Assembly (NCBI GenBank): GCA_025618425.1
Contig: CM046832.1
Coordinates: forward strand, 60,787,087-60,851,086
Length of the DNA: 64,000 nucleotides
Reading direction: 5' to 3'
DNA from: Heliocidaris tuberculata
Lineage: Eukaryota; Echinodermata; Echinoidea; Camarodonta; Echinometridae
The position numbers and the translations under genes were made by a program. The notes beneath the pieces are model-generated. The model made no database searches. It was not told the DNA's origin and saw only the letters and a list, made by a program, of their open reading frames with translations. Below, one piece after another: positions 1-10,340 of the stretch (positions are counted from its first letter, which is position 1; every line of letters starts with the position of its first letter).

Positions 1-1094
1 AAGCAATTGGTAAAAGTTTTAATATTGCATTGCCATTCGCTTCTCAGTCTCCAGTTCTGTTGTCTTGCGAACACGGCGTGGGTGACCTTTATAATCCTAC
101 ACGGCGTCTCCAAAGGATATTCTACTCCCTTGTTCTGTCAAACAGGTCATACAAACACAACACTCAAGCAGACAAAATATGCACATCCACCCACACCCTC
201 ACATATCCTCCCACACAAACACAATAAGCACAACGCAGAAAAGAGGAATTTACGTTTTGATTCATATCAATAACAGTTTTTAGTTTCCACATTGTTTTCC
301 TTTTGGGTTATAAACCTACAAATACATGTAATGACAGCAGTGCAAACTTAGCTCCATGTTTCAATTTCTGAAAAAGAAATGGTGAAAACACATTCATGTC
401 ATCAAAGTTACGCACCTTATATATATTTGCTATATAGGAGGGTTGTACGACGATTACATGCTCAAGCGGCTTTTGCTCCACGTTCATTTTTCTCACACTT
501 AACGAAATCTCAACTTCAACCTTAATTCCAACCATATACCAAGCCAAAACTGGGTTGACGAAATTAAAGGCTGGCTTGCGCAAGAGCAAATGTCGCCAGA
601 GGAGCACACCACTAGCACTTTTCAATATTTTTGCGCTCGCATAATTATGATTTAGCGAGATCAGTCAAACCTGTCGTCTCGTTTTAGCATACATCACGCC
701 TCGCTCGTATTTGGGAAGAGTAGTGATTGTACATTGGTTAATCTAGTTTCCATCAGCAACTACTCAGCTCTAATTTTGCCCGACTGCTTTTTCAAATAAT
801 CAACTCTCGTGGCATTGGCTTTTCACTCTATGCATCATAATTTACTTAGTAACCATATTCGGTACATTATTATGAGGACTCTTTTGGCTGTCAATTAGCC
901 AATGAGTATAGCTATATTCATATTTTCCACTACATGGCAAAAAGCTAGCAGTATGATATTTGGAGGAGATCGGGGAATAATTTTACTGTATCCTGTGTTG
1001 GAGCAAATGATCTTACTTTGCTTGACTGATTATTATTGTTGAAGAGCAACCAGAGAACCTTTATGTCCTGTTGGACACTGATATCAACCAAAAA
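1..1094. other. intergenic region upstream of the GPCR gene
   Basis: No convincing exon or repeat family was recognised here. The sequence is AT-rich, and the short open frames on both strands lack family motifs or splice context. It probably holds the promoter and 5' UTR of the receptor at 1095, but I cannot place a TATA box or transcription start. Confidence 0.5.
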
Positions 1095-2738
1095 ATGGAA
1101 GCCTCTTTTGACCCGTTTGCCTTTAGTAAAGCTTTACAAACAACAGTGATTCCAGCTTTAGTCCAACCTATTTTTTCATCATGGACAGACTTCTTGGTAG
1201 CTTTCATTGGTGTCGCCGTAATTGCCGTTACCGTGCTGGGAAATGTTCTAGTGATGGTTTCTTACGTAAAAGATAGTCATATCCAAAGCATACCAGGTAA
1301 TCTATTCATCCTCAATCTAGCCATTGCAGATTTGTTCGTCGGCTTGGTTTCCTTACCCCTGTACCTGCAGAATCGGCTTCTAAAGTGGTGGGTGCTAGGT
1401 GACGTCCTATGTAAACTTTACACCACCTTTGATTACTGTGTGGTCAGCGTAAGCGTGCTGACTGTGATTTACATCAGCCTTGATCGCTACTGGATTGTGA
1501 CTAAGAAACTGGAATATAGGTCTTTCCTCACCAAAAAGAGATCGCAGATTATGATCATCGCATCCTGGTTTGTGGTATTGCCTGCCATATCAACGCTCAT
1601 GTTGTCGTGGATGTCGATACACGGAGAGACAGAACTGTACGTGTTCGGAACTTGTACAGCACAAGTGATAAACAGTCGCCATGGTTCTTTGGTTATTCTT
1701 GTCTTACTGATCGTAATCCCTTCAGCGGTTATCCTGTATTTGAATACTTCTGTATTCATACGTATCTGCATACAAGATAGGCTTTTTGGAAAGAATCAGC
1801 AAAACAAATATAATATGAGCAAGACAAATATTTCTCGGCCACAGGGCGCCTTCGAAGATGGCATAAAAGATGTAGAAATGGCAAATCGGAGGAGCGCATC
1901 TGTGAGCAATGATGGCTCAAGTATTCGCAGATTATCGGGTTTTAACATTAAATGTGAAAATAACGTTGTGCAAAGAGAAGGGAATAAGTCATGTAAATGC
2001 ACATGCTGCTTTGGCGTCGACAACTCAAATGGTCAAACTGATGAACGTCCAAATGGTTTCGTCAATCGGGCATTCTCAGACTCTGAATTGGTTGTCGATA
2101 AAAGCGGAGAAAGCAGTCAGTTCCAGAATGGCATCACTTCATCTACTACTGTTGAACAGGAGGAAAGCAAAGTAGCAGAAACTGTTCAACCCAATCCAAT
2201 TGGTGTCGGTAACGCAGTACAACATAAAGATGGAGTATGCTACAGTGGATCTTTCTCTGGCGTTAAGAGTATCTCTACAGTTAGTTCCAGTTTTCGTGTG
2301 AATTTTAACAAATCTTCTCAACCTCAGGACACAAGACCTGAAGAGACATCGTCAAATCCTAGTGTCATTACCAGACGAGTTGAACATCCGATGCTTCGCC
2401 GTGAATCGTACGCGTCAGCTCATTCCCGCACCCATCAAGCTCAGGAGCTTCCTTGCATTCATCAAGCTCGGGAGCTTTCCCGAACACAACACGCTGCCTT
2501 CATGCTAGGTTCGTTACTTCTTGCCTTCGTCATTTGTTGGACGCCATTTGCTGTCAGTCGCGTCTATGATGCATTTTGTGGAGGGAATTGTCTGACAGCT
2601 TGGACCAGAGATTTGACTGAGGTTCTGGTTTGGTTGAACTCGACTATAAATCCGGTTATTTACGCCTTGACAAATCCACGGTTCCGAAAAATCTTCATTC
2701 GTCTGCTGAATGTTAGAGGGTGTTGCCAAGGTTCTTAA
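1095..2738 (+). CDS. aminergic class A GPCR, histamine H3/muscarinic-like, intronless
   Basis: Seven-helix plasma-membrane receptor, probably for a biogenic amine or acetylcholine and signalling through G proteins. Visible landmarks of the 547-residue product: N50 (TM1), LAIAD with D79 (TM2), C106 and C187 for the TM3-ECL2 disulphide, D113-Y114 (position 3.32, the amine-binding Asp), DRY 130-132, W158 (TM4), P209 (TM5), CWTP at 481-484 (TM6), and NPVIY 519-523 (TM7) followed by a basic helix 8 and a CC pair near the C-terminus. Intracellular loop 3 spans about residues 225-465, is low in hydrophobics and carries a short HQA-ELs duplication just before TM6. Trp at position 7.43 (WLNSTINP) resembles H3/H4 histamine receptors, whereas most muscarinic and monoamine receptors have Tyr there. 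The start is the ATG at 1095 in an A-rich context; the open frame upstream lacks another in-frame ATG. Class is certain, ligand is not. Confidence 0.9.
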   Translation: MEASFDPFAFSKALQTTVIPALVQPIFSSWTDFLVAFIGVAVIAVTVLGNVLVMVSYVKDSHIQSIPGNLFILNLAIADLFVGLVSLPLYLQNRLLKWWVLGDVLCKLYTTFDYCVVSVSVLTVIYISLDRYWIVTKKLEYRSFLTKKRSQIMIIASWFVVLPAISTLMLSWMSIHGETELYVFGTCTAQVINSRHGSLVILVLLIVIPSAVILYLNTSVFIRICIQDRLFGKNQQNKYNMSKTNISRPQGAFEDGIKDVEMANRRSASVSNDGSSIRRLSGFNIKCENNVVQREGNKSCKCTCCFGVDNSNGQTDERPNGFVNRAFSDSELVVDKSGESSQFQNGITSSTTVEQEESKVAETVQPNPIGVGNAVQHKDGVCYSGSFSGVKSISTVSSSFRVNFNKSSQPQDTRPEETSSNPSVITRRVEHPMLRRESYASAHSRTHQAQELPCIHQARELSRTQHAAFMLGSLLLAFVICWTPFAVSRVYDAFCGGNCLTAWTRDLTEVLVWLNSTINPVIYALTNPRFRKIFIRLLNVRGCCQGS

Positions 2739-2933
2739 AAATGGCATGGTTGAATCCAGACGAACCTTTTTCTTTCTTAAAAGAAGAATATTTAACATTA
2801 TCTACGAGTCTCGGATTTTTACCATTCTCAGAAGGAATATTCCCATTTAGGGGGAAAATGTTGTAGAACAGAGCGCTTTCGTGAAAAGAGGGGGCTGTTA
2901 TCATGAATGTCGAGAAACAGAGTTCCCCAAACC
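2739..2933 (+). other. probable 3' UTR of the GPCR
   Basis: AT-rich sequence directly after the receptor stop codon. No clear AATAAA was noted before the palindromic array that starts at about 2934, so the transcript end is unknown. Confidence 0.4.
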
Positions 2934-3424
2934 GAGGTCCGCTAGCTAGTCGTAAGGACAGCTATGCAAAAAGACAGCTATTCATAAGGACCGCTATTCA
3001 TAGTGGAGAAAAGGCTCATTATTCATAAGGGTCATTATTCATAAGGACTGCTATTCATAATAGAAGAGGGTCACTCTTCATAATAGGAGAAGAGGGCCGC
3101 TATTCATAATAGAAGAAGGTCGCTATACCCTCATACCGTATTAAGAATAGCGACCCTCTACTCCTATTATGAATAGTGACCTTCTTCTCGTATTATGAAT
3201 AGTGGTCCTTATGAGTAATGACCCTCAATGTGAATTGGGAATAGCGACCCTCATCTCACATTATGAATAGCGGTCCTTATGAATAATGGTCCTTATGACT
3301 ATGAATAGTGACTCCCTTTCCGTTTTATGAGTAGCGGACCTTCAGGTATAGGAACTTACACGAATAGCCCTCCTTATGAATAGCGGTCATTATGACTAGC
3401 GGTCCTTATGACTAGCAAGGTTGC
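2934..3424. repeat. palindromic array of CTATTCATAAGGACCG-type words
   Basis: The left half repeats words such as CTATTCATAAGGACCG. The right half repeats the reverse complement, CGGTCCTTATGAATAG, with variable GAGGGTC spacers. The orientation flips near 3140, so the whole block can fold into a hairpin of about 490 bp. The outer ends (GGTCCGCTAGCTAGTCG and its partner near 3400-3415) also pair. No coding potential is visible. Confidence 0.8.
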
Positions 3425-3460
3425 CCCAATAAACCAAGGGCACATTAATTTAGATGAAGA

Positions 3461-4085
3461 ATGACAATTTTTATTTTACAACGGGCATCGCTTCCATCGA
3501 GGGGGGGGGGGTGCATTTCTCACATTTGTTTATTGGGGAGGGACGCTTTTCTTGATTTGGGAAATCTGGAAGGAACATGTGCCCATTCGTCTCCCCTTTC
3601 TGCCGCCCATGGTTTAAAAATGATATTCAGTTCTGGTCATGGTGCTTTCTCATTCTTTTATGCCTATATGTGGAAGAACATCTTCAGTAGAAATGTCCCA
3701 TGAATTAAAAATTATTAGTCTTCAAATGCTCTAGTATATTACAAATAAGACTAAAATAGTTTAAAACTTTGGACAAAATTCTGATTCCACGTATATTGTG
3801 TTATCCCATATAAACATTATCTCCGTGTAGCGCTTTTCATCTTTTGTGTTTTTGGTAAATTTGTTATAATTTTGATGATTCGAAGACTTCATAACACACA
3901 TTTGTATTTACTACATAATAATATTTCCGTAATAGCTATTCAAAATAATTGCAAATCCGCTACAGCCCAAGAGATCAACGGCCCACGAGACCGACAGCCC
4001 ACGAAATTGATATTGTTCTCTTCATAACAGTTTCTTTCACGATAAAATTGCATGACCAGTTCTTTTCTCAGGATGATTTTAAGTC
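3461..4085 (+). repeat. dispersed repeat, copy 1 (partner at 49150-49515)
   Basis: Blocks at about 3640-3730 (GCTTTCTCATTC, TGGAAGAACATC, GTAGAAATGTCCC) and about 4027-4060 (CAGTTTCTTTCAC, GCATGA) recur in the same order and strand at 49180-49505 inside a KLHDC10 intron. This indicates an old interspersed element of 350-450 bp. A G10 run lies at about 3501. The short open frame here has no recognisable domain. Confidence 0.55.
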
Positions 4086-4923
4086 TTTCGTCATTTCAAT
4101 AGCCCTTTTGTAGAAAAGTGTGACAGGCCTGCTATATAGAAGCTACTATAGATAGAAGATTATTGTGTAATATACGGAGAGGAAAATGTCATTCTAATTT
4201 TGCTTATTGCAGACATTGCTACTACCTTGTTATACATTGTTGTAAGATGAATTTTTCCTGAGATAAATTTAGGTAAATATATTGATTTCATTGTGAAGGA
4301 ATAAAAGAATCAAAATAAGCTGTAGAAGAACGATTCATAACAAGCTGATAAGTATGTTGGTTCTTTCTAACCCCTGACAACCGCAAGGCCATGCATGCAT
4401 GTACTAGTATACTTACATCGTTGATCCTGTCGATCCCATGGAAACCTCTTTGAATGATAGAAATTCGATATTGAAATATTGTAAAAGAACCTTAGTGCTC
4501 ATAATATTATCAACCACAATAATGGTGTCCATGGATTTCTAATATTTAAGAAGATAGACATGACTACAGTCGTCTGTGACAGGTTTCTTTCCTGAGTAAC
4601 TGAACGGATGATATTAATAATTAACTGATCAATCAGTAAGGGGCGGACCAAGGATTGTCAGACGAGGATAGGGTGAAAATTTCCCCGATATTTTTTCCCG
4701 GCATTATATTATTTCTGGAATCCTGTTTGGCCTAGCTCCCACAGTCTCAATGATTATGAGGAAAAAATCCCGACATGAAAATTTTCGGGAATATTTTTTC
4801 TAGGAAAGCACACAATTTTAGTTTCAAAGTGGAGTTCCTCAAAGAAATTAAAAGTTTAGCCCTAAAAAATGTTCCTTTTCTCTCTCTCTTTCAAGTGGTG
4901 GCGACTTCGGCCCTGGATTAGCC
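4086..4923. other. unannotated AT-rich intergenic stretch
   Basis: I see no gene, RNA or clear repeat here, apart from a short ATGCATGCATG run near 4392 and a TTCCCGATATTTTT-like inverted motif around 4680-4800. Confidence 0.4.
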
Positions 4924-5045
4924 CAGAAGCGGAGGAACATCGGGCTCGGACAATGGAAGTTGGGGGGGGGGGGAGGGCACCTTTTGTCCGCGAAACAAAA
5001 GGTGCCCCACTTCCAATGTCCGAGCCCGACGTTCCACCGCCTCTG
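4924..5045. mobile_element. 122-bp foldback MITE with hAT-like ends
   Basis: The two halves are near-perfect inverse copies. The left end reads CAGAAGCGGAGGAACATCGG and the right end, reversed, reads CAGAGGCGGTGGAACGTCGG, continuing through GGCTCGGACA and the GGAAGT block. A G12 run sits next to the centre. The CAG-type ends suggest hAT. The flanking 8-mers (gattagcc and aattatct) match at only 5 of 8 positions, so the target duplication is weak. Confidence 0.7.
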
Positions 5046-5654
5046 AATTATCTTATACCTTTTATTAATTTCACAAGACGAATGTACATCACATTTTTGC
5101 ATATATTTGACATCATAGTTGTTTCTTTTTAAATCATCATAATACATGCAAGTGCGCGGACTGTCTTAGAATAGTGCAAAAAATATGGAAAACCTTTATT
5201 TTTATATGGCTATCATGTCAGGAGATTTTGCATACCCCTTAAAAAGGCAACATGTGCAGGTCTGGAAATTATGTTGCAGGTTTCAACAAAAATGATTATA
5301 TCTCCCAGTTTTCAAGTCGTTTGTAAAAACGAAGCAGAATACAACGTATAATCAGGAAGGATAAACTGAGTCTTTGCACTGTCTTTACGAAATGAAACTT
5401 GACACTATATTATAGGCTTTAGCGTATCGACTTGTTTTCTCTTTCTTTCTCTTTCGCTCGCTCTCCTCTGGAGATGTTTTTCTTAACAAAATTCTAGCTC
5501 GCTTATGAAGTTTGATGTTCGGTCACCATGACTACCCGTATTGAAATACCAATGGTGGCATCAGAGAAGTGGTTCATGATTATGACGGATGATAAGAATT
5601 AATTGCCACAAGTCATGAATCAAATGAAAACATTTTCATCAGAGCAAATAGGGC
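5046..5654. other. unannotated intergenic stretch
   Basis: No supported feature. A short CT-rich tract (TTTCTCTTTCGCTCGCTCTC) lies near 5440-5465. Confidence 0.4.
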
Positions 5655-6090
5655 AGAAAATCAGAAATTCAGTTCTTTTGTGCTCTCTTGAAAAGACGGA
5701 AAGCAAAATGATTTTCACCTGACAGATGGAAATAAAAGAGGGTTCGAAAAAGGCCAAGAAATACATGCATCAAAATAATCGAGAATGGATTGGAAATTAT
5801 GCAGAGTAACTATATGAACTCATTAGAAACGTGAAGAATAGATATGCGCCAATATGAGTTAAGTTGTTTGGGTTATAGGGTTGTCAGAAATTAAGTTCTT
5901 TGGACGCTGTCTCTTAAAGAGCCGGAGAGCTAAAATTGACTTTTACTTGACAGATATAAGTGAAAGATGTTTCGAAAAATGCCACGAATATAAATAATCA
6001 TGATAATCGAGAATGGATTGGAATGGAATCAGCGTCAGAACTCATCAGATACATAAAGAACAAAGATGCGCCAACAGGGACTGGTTACGG
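5655..6090 (+). repeat. direct tandem duplication, about 223-bp unit
   Basis: Two degenerate copies begin at CAGAAATT-AGTTCTTT (5662 and 5885). Both continue through GACAGAT, a TTCGAAAAA block, AATCGAGAATGGATTGGAA, an ACTCAT block and ATGCGCCAA. The open frame inside copy 2 is repeat-derived. It is followed by CCTAAC-rich sequence at 6120-6180. Confidence 0.7.
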
Positions 6091-6351
6091 GGTATGGCTT
6101 AAGGTAATCTTAATCCGAACCTTAACCCCAAACTTAACACTAAACCTAACACTATAAACAGTGAACCTAAACCTAACCGTGTTCCAAACACTGAGTTCAG
6201 TTGGCGGAGGACAAAATGGAGAGTAGCAGGGCCGGATACAGGATTGCCAGGGGAGGCGATAACTTTCCATAAATGTTACTCTCCAGGCTCCGGGGGGGGG
6301 GGCGTAGAAGCATAAGTCCCACGGGAATCCCACCGGCTTTCTCCAGGCTCT

Positions 6352-6496
6352 CCAGGGGGGGCATTTCATGAAAGGACTTGTCAGATATTTTATCCGACAA
6401 ATTTGCTCTCAGCCAATCAGATGCAAGGATTTCAGTAGCTTATAACAGTTGTCGGATGAAATATCCGACAACTTCCTTTCATGAAACGCTCCCCAG
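6352..6496. mobile_element. small foldback element A (stem word TGTCGGATAAAATA-like)
   Basis: Outer ends are a G-run block then CATTTCATGAAAGG on the left and its inverse on the right. The inner stem words TATTTTATCCGACAA and TGTCGGATGAAATA are themselves inverse repeats. The core TTTGCTCTCAGCCAATCA and TTTCAGTAGCTTATAACAG is shared with elements B (46781) and C (10341). Confidence 0.85.
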
Positions 6497-6855
6497 GTAT
6501 AGGAGCAAAACAAATCTGAAGGAAAATTTCGATGTATAATTATAATACATATTGTATTTTGTATTGTTACGATATTGTTTTTAATTTATCTGCCCTCAGC
6601 AAAAATGTGTGTAAAGTGCAAAAATAATAATTTAGTGTTGCTAGCAATGCAAAAGTGAAAATACCGGAACGGCGCCAGGGCAGAAAAAGTTTCATCTAAT
6701 TATCTTTGAGAAGTATAATTGCGATTTATTAATTGGGAAGAGAATGGGTATGAAAATGTCGACCTGTGCTGGTTTTCCAAGCCTTGAACTCTTAGATATA
6801 GAAGACATGTTTTCCTCTTATGCTATTTGTTTCGTGCATGGTTTGTTTAATCGCT
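6497..6855. other. unannotated AT-rich stretch
   Basis: No gene or repeat recognised. Confidence 0.4.
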
Positions 6856-7110
6856 AAATGGTGGTGTCACACCTTGGCGTTTTAGCCAGCGTATGCCCGA
6901 TGTATCAAAATTTCTCTAAAACGTCGGCATACGCTGAACTTTGATTTTTTTTTCAACTCTGGGCGTATACTTAGCGTATTCATAACGAGTTGGACGTATA
7001 CATAACGTATTAATAACTTATATAGAACGCTTCGTTAACTTATAAGTAACGTATTCCAACGAATGCTTAGTATTGCCGGCGTACACAACTTATGCCCAAC
7101 GATAGCCTAA

Positions 7111-8120
7111 AAGCCCCTTTCACAATTGGTCTGCGACCAGTTTGCGACCGCCTGCAACAGATTTTTCGGGGTGTTGCACGACCGATCGCTTGGTGTCTTG
7201 CGACCACTCGCAGTCGTTGCAGGCGGTCGCACGAACCTGAGGCGGTCGTGACTGGTCGCATCTGAACTTTGAACATGCTCAAAATCCAGACACGACCAGA
7301 TGCGATCGATTCACTCGCATTAGGTCGTACGACCAGTCGTGCGATTCTCGTATGAGTGTTGCACAACGTTGCACGATTAGATGCGAGAGTTCGCACGACT
7401 CAATAGTCGCAGTGGGTGGGCTGGAGGTCGTGCAACACTCGCACGTGCGCTAGCGACCTATAGCGACCAGTCTTGCGAATGGGTGCGATTGTGCTAAGAC
7501 CATGAGACTGTTGCACGACCGATCGCAGCACATCTTACAACGTTGTACTACCGTTGCACGACTGTATGAGACTGTATGCGACTATTCCTCGGGGGTATAT
7601 ATAGGGGACTATGGAGATGATCCTCTGCAACAGGGCCCTCCTCTAACAACTTTCTCTTCTTTGTAACTTTCTTCTTTGGCATCTTGACTATTAAGAAGGC
7701 CAACTTGAAACTGACTACCGGTCAATTGTCGAGGGGGTTTTTATACCCATACCACTGGCACGAATACTCTCACGACCACTTGCACCGGTCTCATTCAATC
7801 GCACGAGCGATCACATGGTCTCACATCCACTCGCACGACCATGCAATCGATCGTGCGACTATTGTGATTGGCGTCAAGCCACTCGCAATCACTCGTGCAA
7901 CACTCGCATGTGAACGCAAGACCACTCGCACGAGCATATGCGAGCAAATGCGACTTACTCGTGCAACGGTCTCTTCTAGTCGCTTTTGTTTTACGACCGC
8001 TGTTGCATTTGTGAATGCCTTTCTGCGACCTGATGAGATCGATGGCGATTGAAGCCTGTTGCAGCCTGTCGTGCGACCAAATGGTCGCAAACGGTCGCAG
8101 ACCAATTGTGAAAGGGGCTT
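7111..8120. mobile_element. GGTCG-rich 1-kb TIR element, copy 1 (nested)
   Basis: Ends are AAGCCCCTTTCACAATTGGT and its exact inverse. Dozens of CGACC/GGTCG motifs (for example GTCGTGCGACCA, CGACCGATCGC) fill both arms, and their orientation is mostly mirrored. The centre has a TATA box (7596-7605) and a pyrimidine-rich leader. It is near-identical to 24402-25386 apart from small internal indels at about 7414-7446 and 8085-8100. It lies inside the left subterminal region of the 6856-9640 element, so it inserted later. Confidence 0.9.
7596..7605 (+). promoter_or_regulatory. TATA box-like site in GGTCG element copy 1
   Basis: TATATATAGG sits after a GGGGG tract and about 30 bp before CTATGGAGATGATCC. 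It is conserved in copy 2 at 24870-24879. That position suggests the remnant of a transposon promoter; activity is inferred. Confidence 0.5.
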
Positions 8121-8171
8121 ACTTACGCATAGCGCGCGGCAGCGTATCGCTGACGATCACGTGTCGTAGCC

Positions 8172-8180
8172 TATAAAAAG
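8172..8180 (+). promoter_or_regulatory. TATA box-like site in the ACGTA element
   Basis: TATAAAAAG follows GTGTCGTAGCC and precedes GGCTGCCGCTCGACTATT, which has the form of a core promoter. The only downstream small ORF in the element starts at 9051. Confidence 0.45.
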
Positions 8181-8565
8181 GCTGCCGCTCGACTATTATC
8201 CCACTGAAGGGGACATTACAGTTATAGAATTCCATATATTAATAGACCCTTTTCTTTTAAAAGGATCAGGAGTATTTTACGCGTACAGGGTATGTGTATT
8301 ATAATTCTGTTACCTATGACAGGCATATCATAATTATGGAAAATAAGTCTTTTCCATGTTTCAGGCTTGTCTTGAAAACATTTTGGTTTGTTGAGTAGTT
8401 TTTATTTCTATCAGTATCTTATTAAGATTAACAGCACCAAGTTCATTAAAAGCCCATATTTTGTTTACTTATGTTTTGTTTTTTTCAGTAAATTATGTAA
8501 AAGTAAAGATCAGTGCACTTGCTATAAATGTTTGTTATTAAATTCCTTTTGATAGAAATGCGAAA

Positions 8566-8782
8566 TTGCGCGAAACCAATTTCCTCGGAAAAGAACCTTC
8601 TTTGATTTCCTTGATTTTGTTTATTCTTTTCCTTTCGAGTTTCAAGATATTGAGGTATCCCAAAGGGAGCCCCCTGTCTGCACCCGAGAGACATAGGAAA
8701 CTTGTTTCCGAGAAACCTTCGTACAAAACACGAGCAGGTTTGTCAGGACGGTGCCAATTTAGAACCGACAGGACTCGGTAAC
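8566..8782 (+). other. possible decayed coding remnant inside the ACGTA element
   Basis: One frame reads about 45 codons without a stop (starting RNQFPRKRTFFDFLDF) and then meets TAG at about 8694. Composition is more protein-like than the flanks, but I recognise no domain. It may be a relic of a transposon protein or chance. Confidence 0.2.
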
Positions 8783-8814
8783 CTGGCATGATACTATTTT
8801 ATCTTTAAAGAAAA

Positions 8815-8945
8815 AAAAATATATATATATAAATATATATAATATAATAACTTTTAGAAAAAAATAGAAAAAAGAAGAGAGAAGTCAATTATATTATTCA
8901 AATGATTAAATTTTGTTTAAAAAAAAAATATATATATATATAGTT
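8815..8945. repeat. AT microsatellites
   Basis: Two poly-A plus (AT)n tracts, at about 8811-8845 and 8920-8941, inside the ACGTA element. Confidence 0.8.
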
Positions 8946-9050
8946 GGTGATAATAGTCAAAATTGACTGATTGCCATAAAACACTAATCAACAACAACAA
9001 CATATTCAAATCATAACCGCACTATACATCACCGTATCAACACCACCGCC

Positions 9051-9143
9051 ATGCCGAAGAACACTTCGAAGAACGCTGCCAAGAAGTCCCCTGGGCGGGG
9101 GCGTGGACGTGTCTTCATGAGTTCTGATGGGTTCCTCCTGTGA
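9051..9143 (+). CDS. 30-residue basic ORF inside the ACGTA element
   Basis: The ATG follows CACCACCGCC, a good Kozak-like context. The product begins MPKNTSKNAAKKSPGRGRGR, then ends about ten residues later at TGA. The Lys/Arg/Gly-rich start resembles a nuclear-localisation or DNA-binding N-terminus of a transposon protein, truncated here. It lies about 870 bp after the TATA box at 8172, with no visible intron signals checked between. No homologue is recognised and translation is unproven. Confidence 0.3.
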   Translation: MPKNTSKNAAKKSPGRGRGRVFMSSDGFLL

Positions 9144-9640
9144 ACCCCATTTTTATATACCAATTCCTCTAAACGTTGTCAATACGCCATTATACGGTAG
9201 CTGTAAGTTAGAAACACGTTCAGTAAGTTTTGTGATCGTCCGGAGCACGTCAAATACGTCTTCATACGTCAATATACGTTGGAGTTAAGTTACACATACG
9301 TTCAAAGCACGTTACTCATAGGTTAGAAGTAAGTTTTGGGGTACGCTAGACTATATCTCGACGTATTTCGACTTATGAGTAACTTACGAGTAACGTGTGT
9401 GAACGTGTGTCAACGATCGCGTAACTTACCTACAACTTATGGCCCGCGTATGCGGGACGTATGAGCCATACGCTGGCATACGTCCTCGCCGTATGACGAC
9501 GTATACCAGCGTGTTTTAGCGTGCTCTTAACGTATGCAAAACTTACCCGTAACGTATTCGACGTACGCCAGCGTATTCGCCAAATTCCTCATACGTCGGG
9601 CATACGCTGGCTAAAACGCCAAGGTGTGACACCACCATTT

Positions 9641-9808
9641 TGCTGTTATTCATTACATCCCGCTTCGTCCCCGTCTGGTATTCGCTCTTCGGCCCCTGAC
9701 CATCCCAAGACCCAAATAAGGGCTTGTAAATTAGGTTTAGTCGCTGAAATCATTATAAAATATGCATGGCTCTTTTACCCCCAACCCCCTTTCTCTCTCC
9801 CCCCCCCC
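9641..9808. other. short flank after the ACGTA element
   Basis: Unannotated sequence leading into a CT microsatellite. Nothing recognised. Confidence 0.3.
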
Positions 9809-9810
9809 CC

Positions 9811-9858
<48 letters not shown>
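9791..9858 (+). repeat. C-run plus (CT)n microsatellite
   Basis: A C14 tract followed by about 24 CT units; the apparent proline/serine/leucine open frame across it is repeat-derived. Confidence 0.95.
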
Positions 9859-9860
<2 letters not shown>

Positions 9861-10340
9861 AGACATGCATGTAAAAAAATGCCACTGTCCAAATGCCGAG
9901 TATAAAAAATCAAGAAGAGTGTCTCATTTCCGATGCATGGTTACTTGTTTGTATAAGGATGAAGAGAATTATCACTGCTTCATCTAGGGAAAGATCCCCG
10001 AAGTGAAAGACTCGTTACCATGGTAATTACTAAATCTCATATTTGCGAAAGGTGCTTCACGGTAAGCTGTTTGCTCAGTTAGTTGCTTCTGATGACGATC
10101 GAATAATTGTTAATGTCTGACAATGTGTTTATATACTTTTTTCTGTAATATTATTATATTTTGTATCATGCTATCGAACGCAGAAATAAAATCAATCAAA
10201 CAAACAAACAAACAAAAAATAACACGGACCAATACTTCAATATTAAGAAAAATAGCGCCAGAGCTTGCTTGTGCATTTAAAGAGCCACTATTAGCAAACT
10301 CCGGTGCTTGCTCGTGGCTCTTTAAATTCACAGCTCAATC
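9859..10340. other. unannotated intergenic stretch
   Basis: A short (CAAA)n tract lies near 10195-10215 and a local inverted repeat (AGAGCC-CTTGC/GCTTGC-GGCTCT) near 10260-10325. There is no gene evidence. Confidence 0.4.

Larger units (their letters stand above)
6856..9640. mobile_element. 2.8-kb ACGTA-rich terminal-inverted-repeat element
   Basis: The left end AAATGGTGGTGTCACACCTT and the right end are inverse copies, continuing through GGCGTTTTAGCCAGCGTATG. Both subterminal regions (about 6900-7080 and 9170-9600) are packed with AACGTAT/ATACGTT-like motifs in opposite orientation, as expected for repeated transposase sites. The middle holds a TATA box (8172), AT-rich sequence, a small basic ORF (9051) and a nested GGTCG element (7111-8120). 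I could not define a target-site duplication. It is non-autonomous as read; a superfamily is not assigned. Confidence 0.8.

Noticed and set aside
1071..1094. Earlier start of the GPCR at a TTG codon
   Set aside because: Non-ATG start in a eukaryotic gene with a well-placed in-frame ATG at 1095.
7067..7396. 109-codon minus-strand frame, repeated at 24352-24687
   Set aside because: The frame is conserved only because the GGTCG transposon is; composition follows the motif array and no protein family is recognised.
7684..8052. 122-codon plus-strand frame in the GGTCG element
   Set aside because: The His/Ser/Arg/Thr-rich product comes from GGTCG motif repeats and the frame is not conserved in copy 2.
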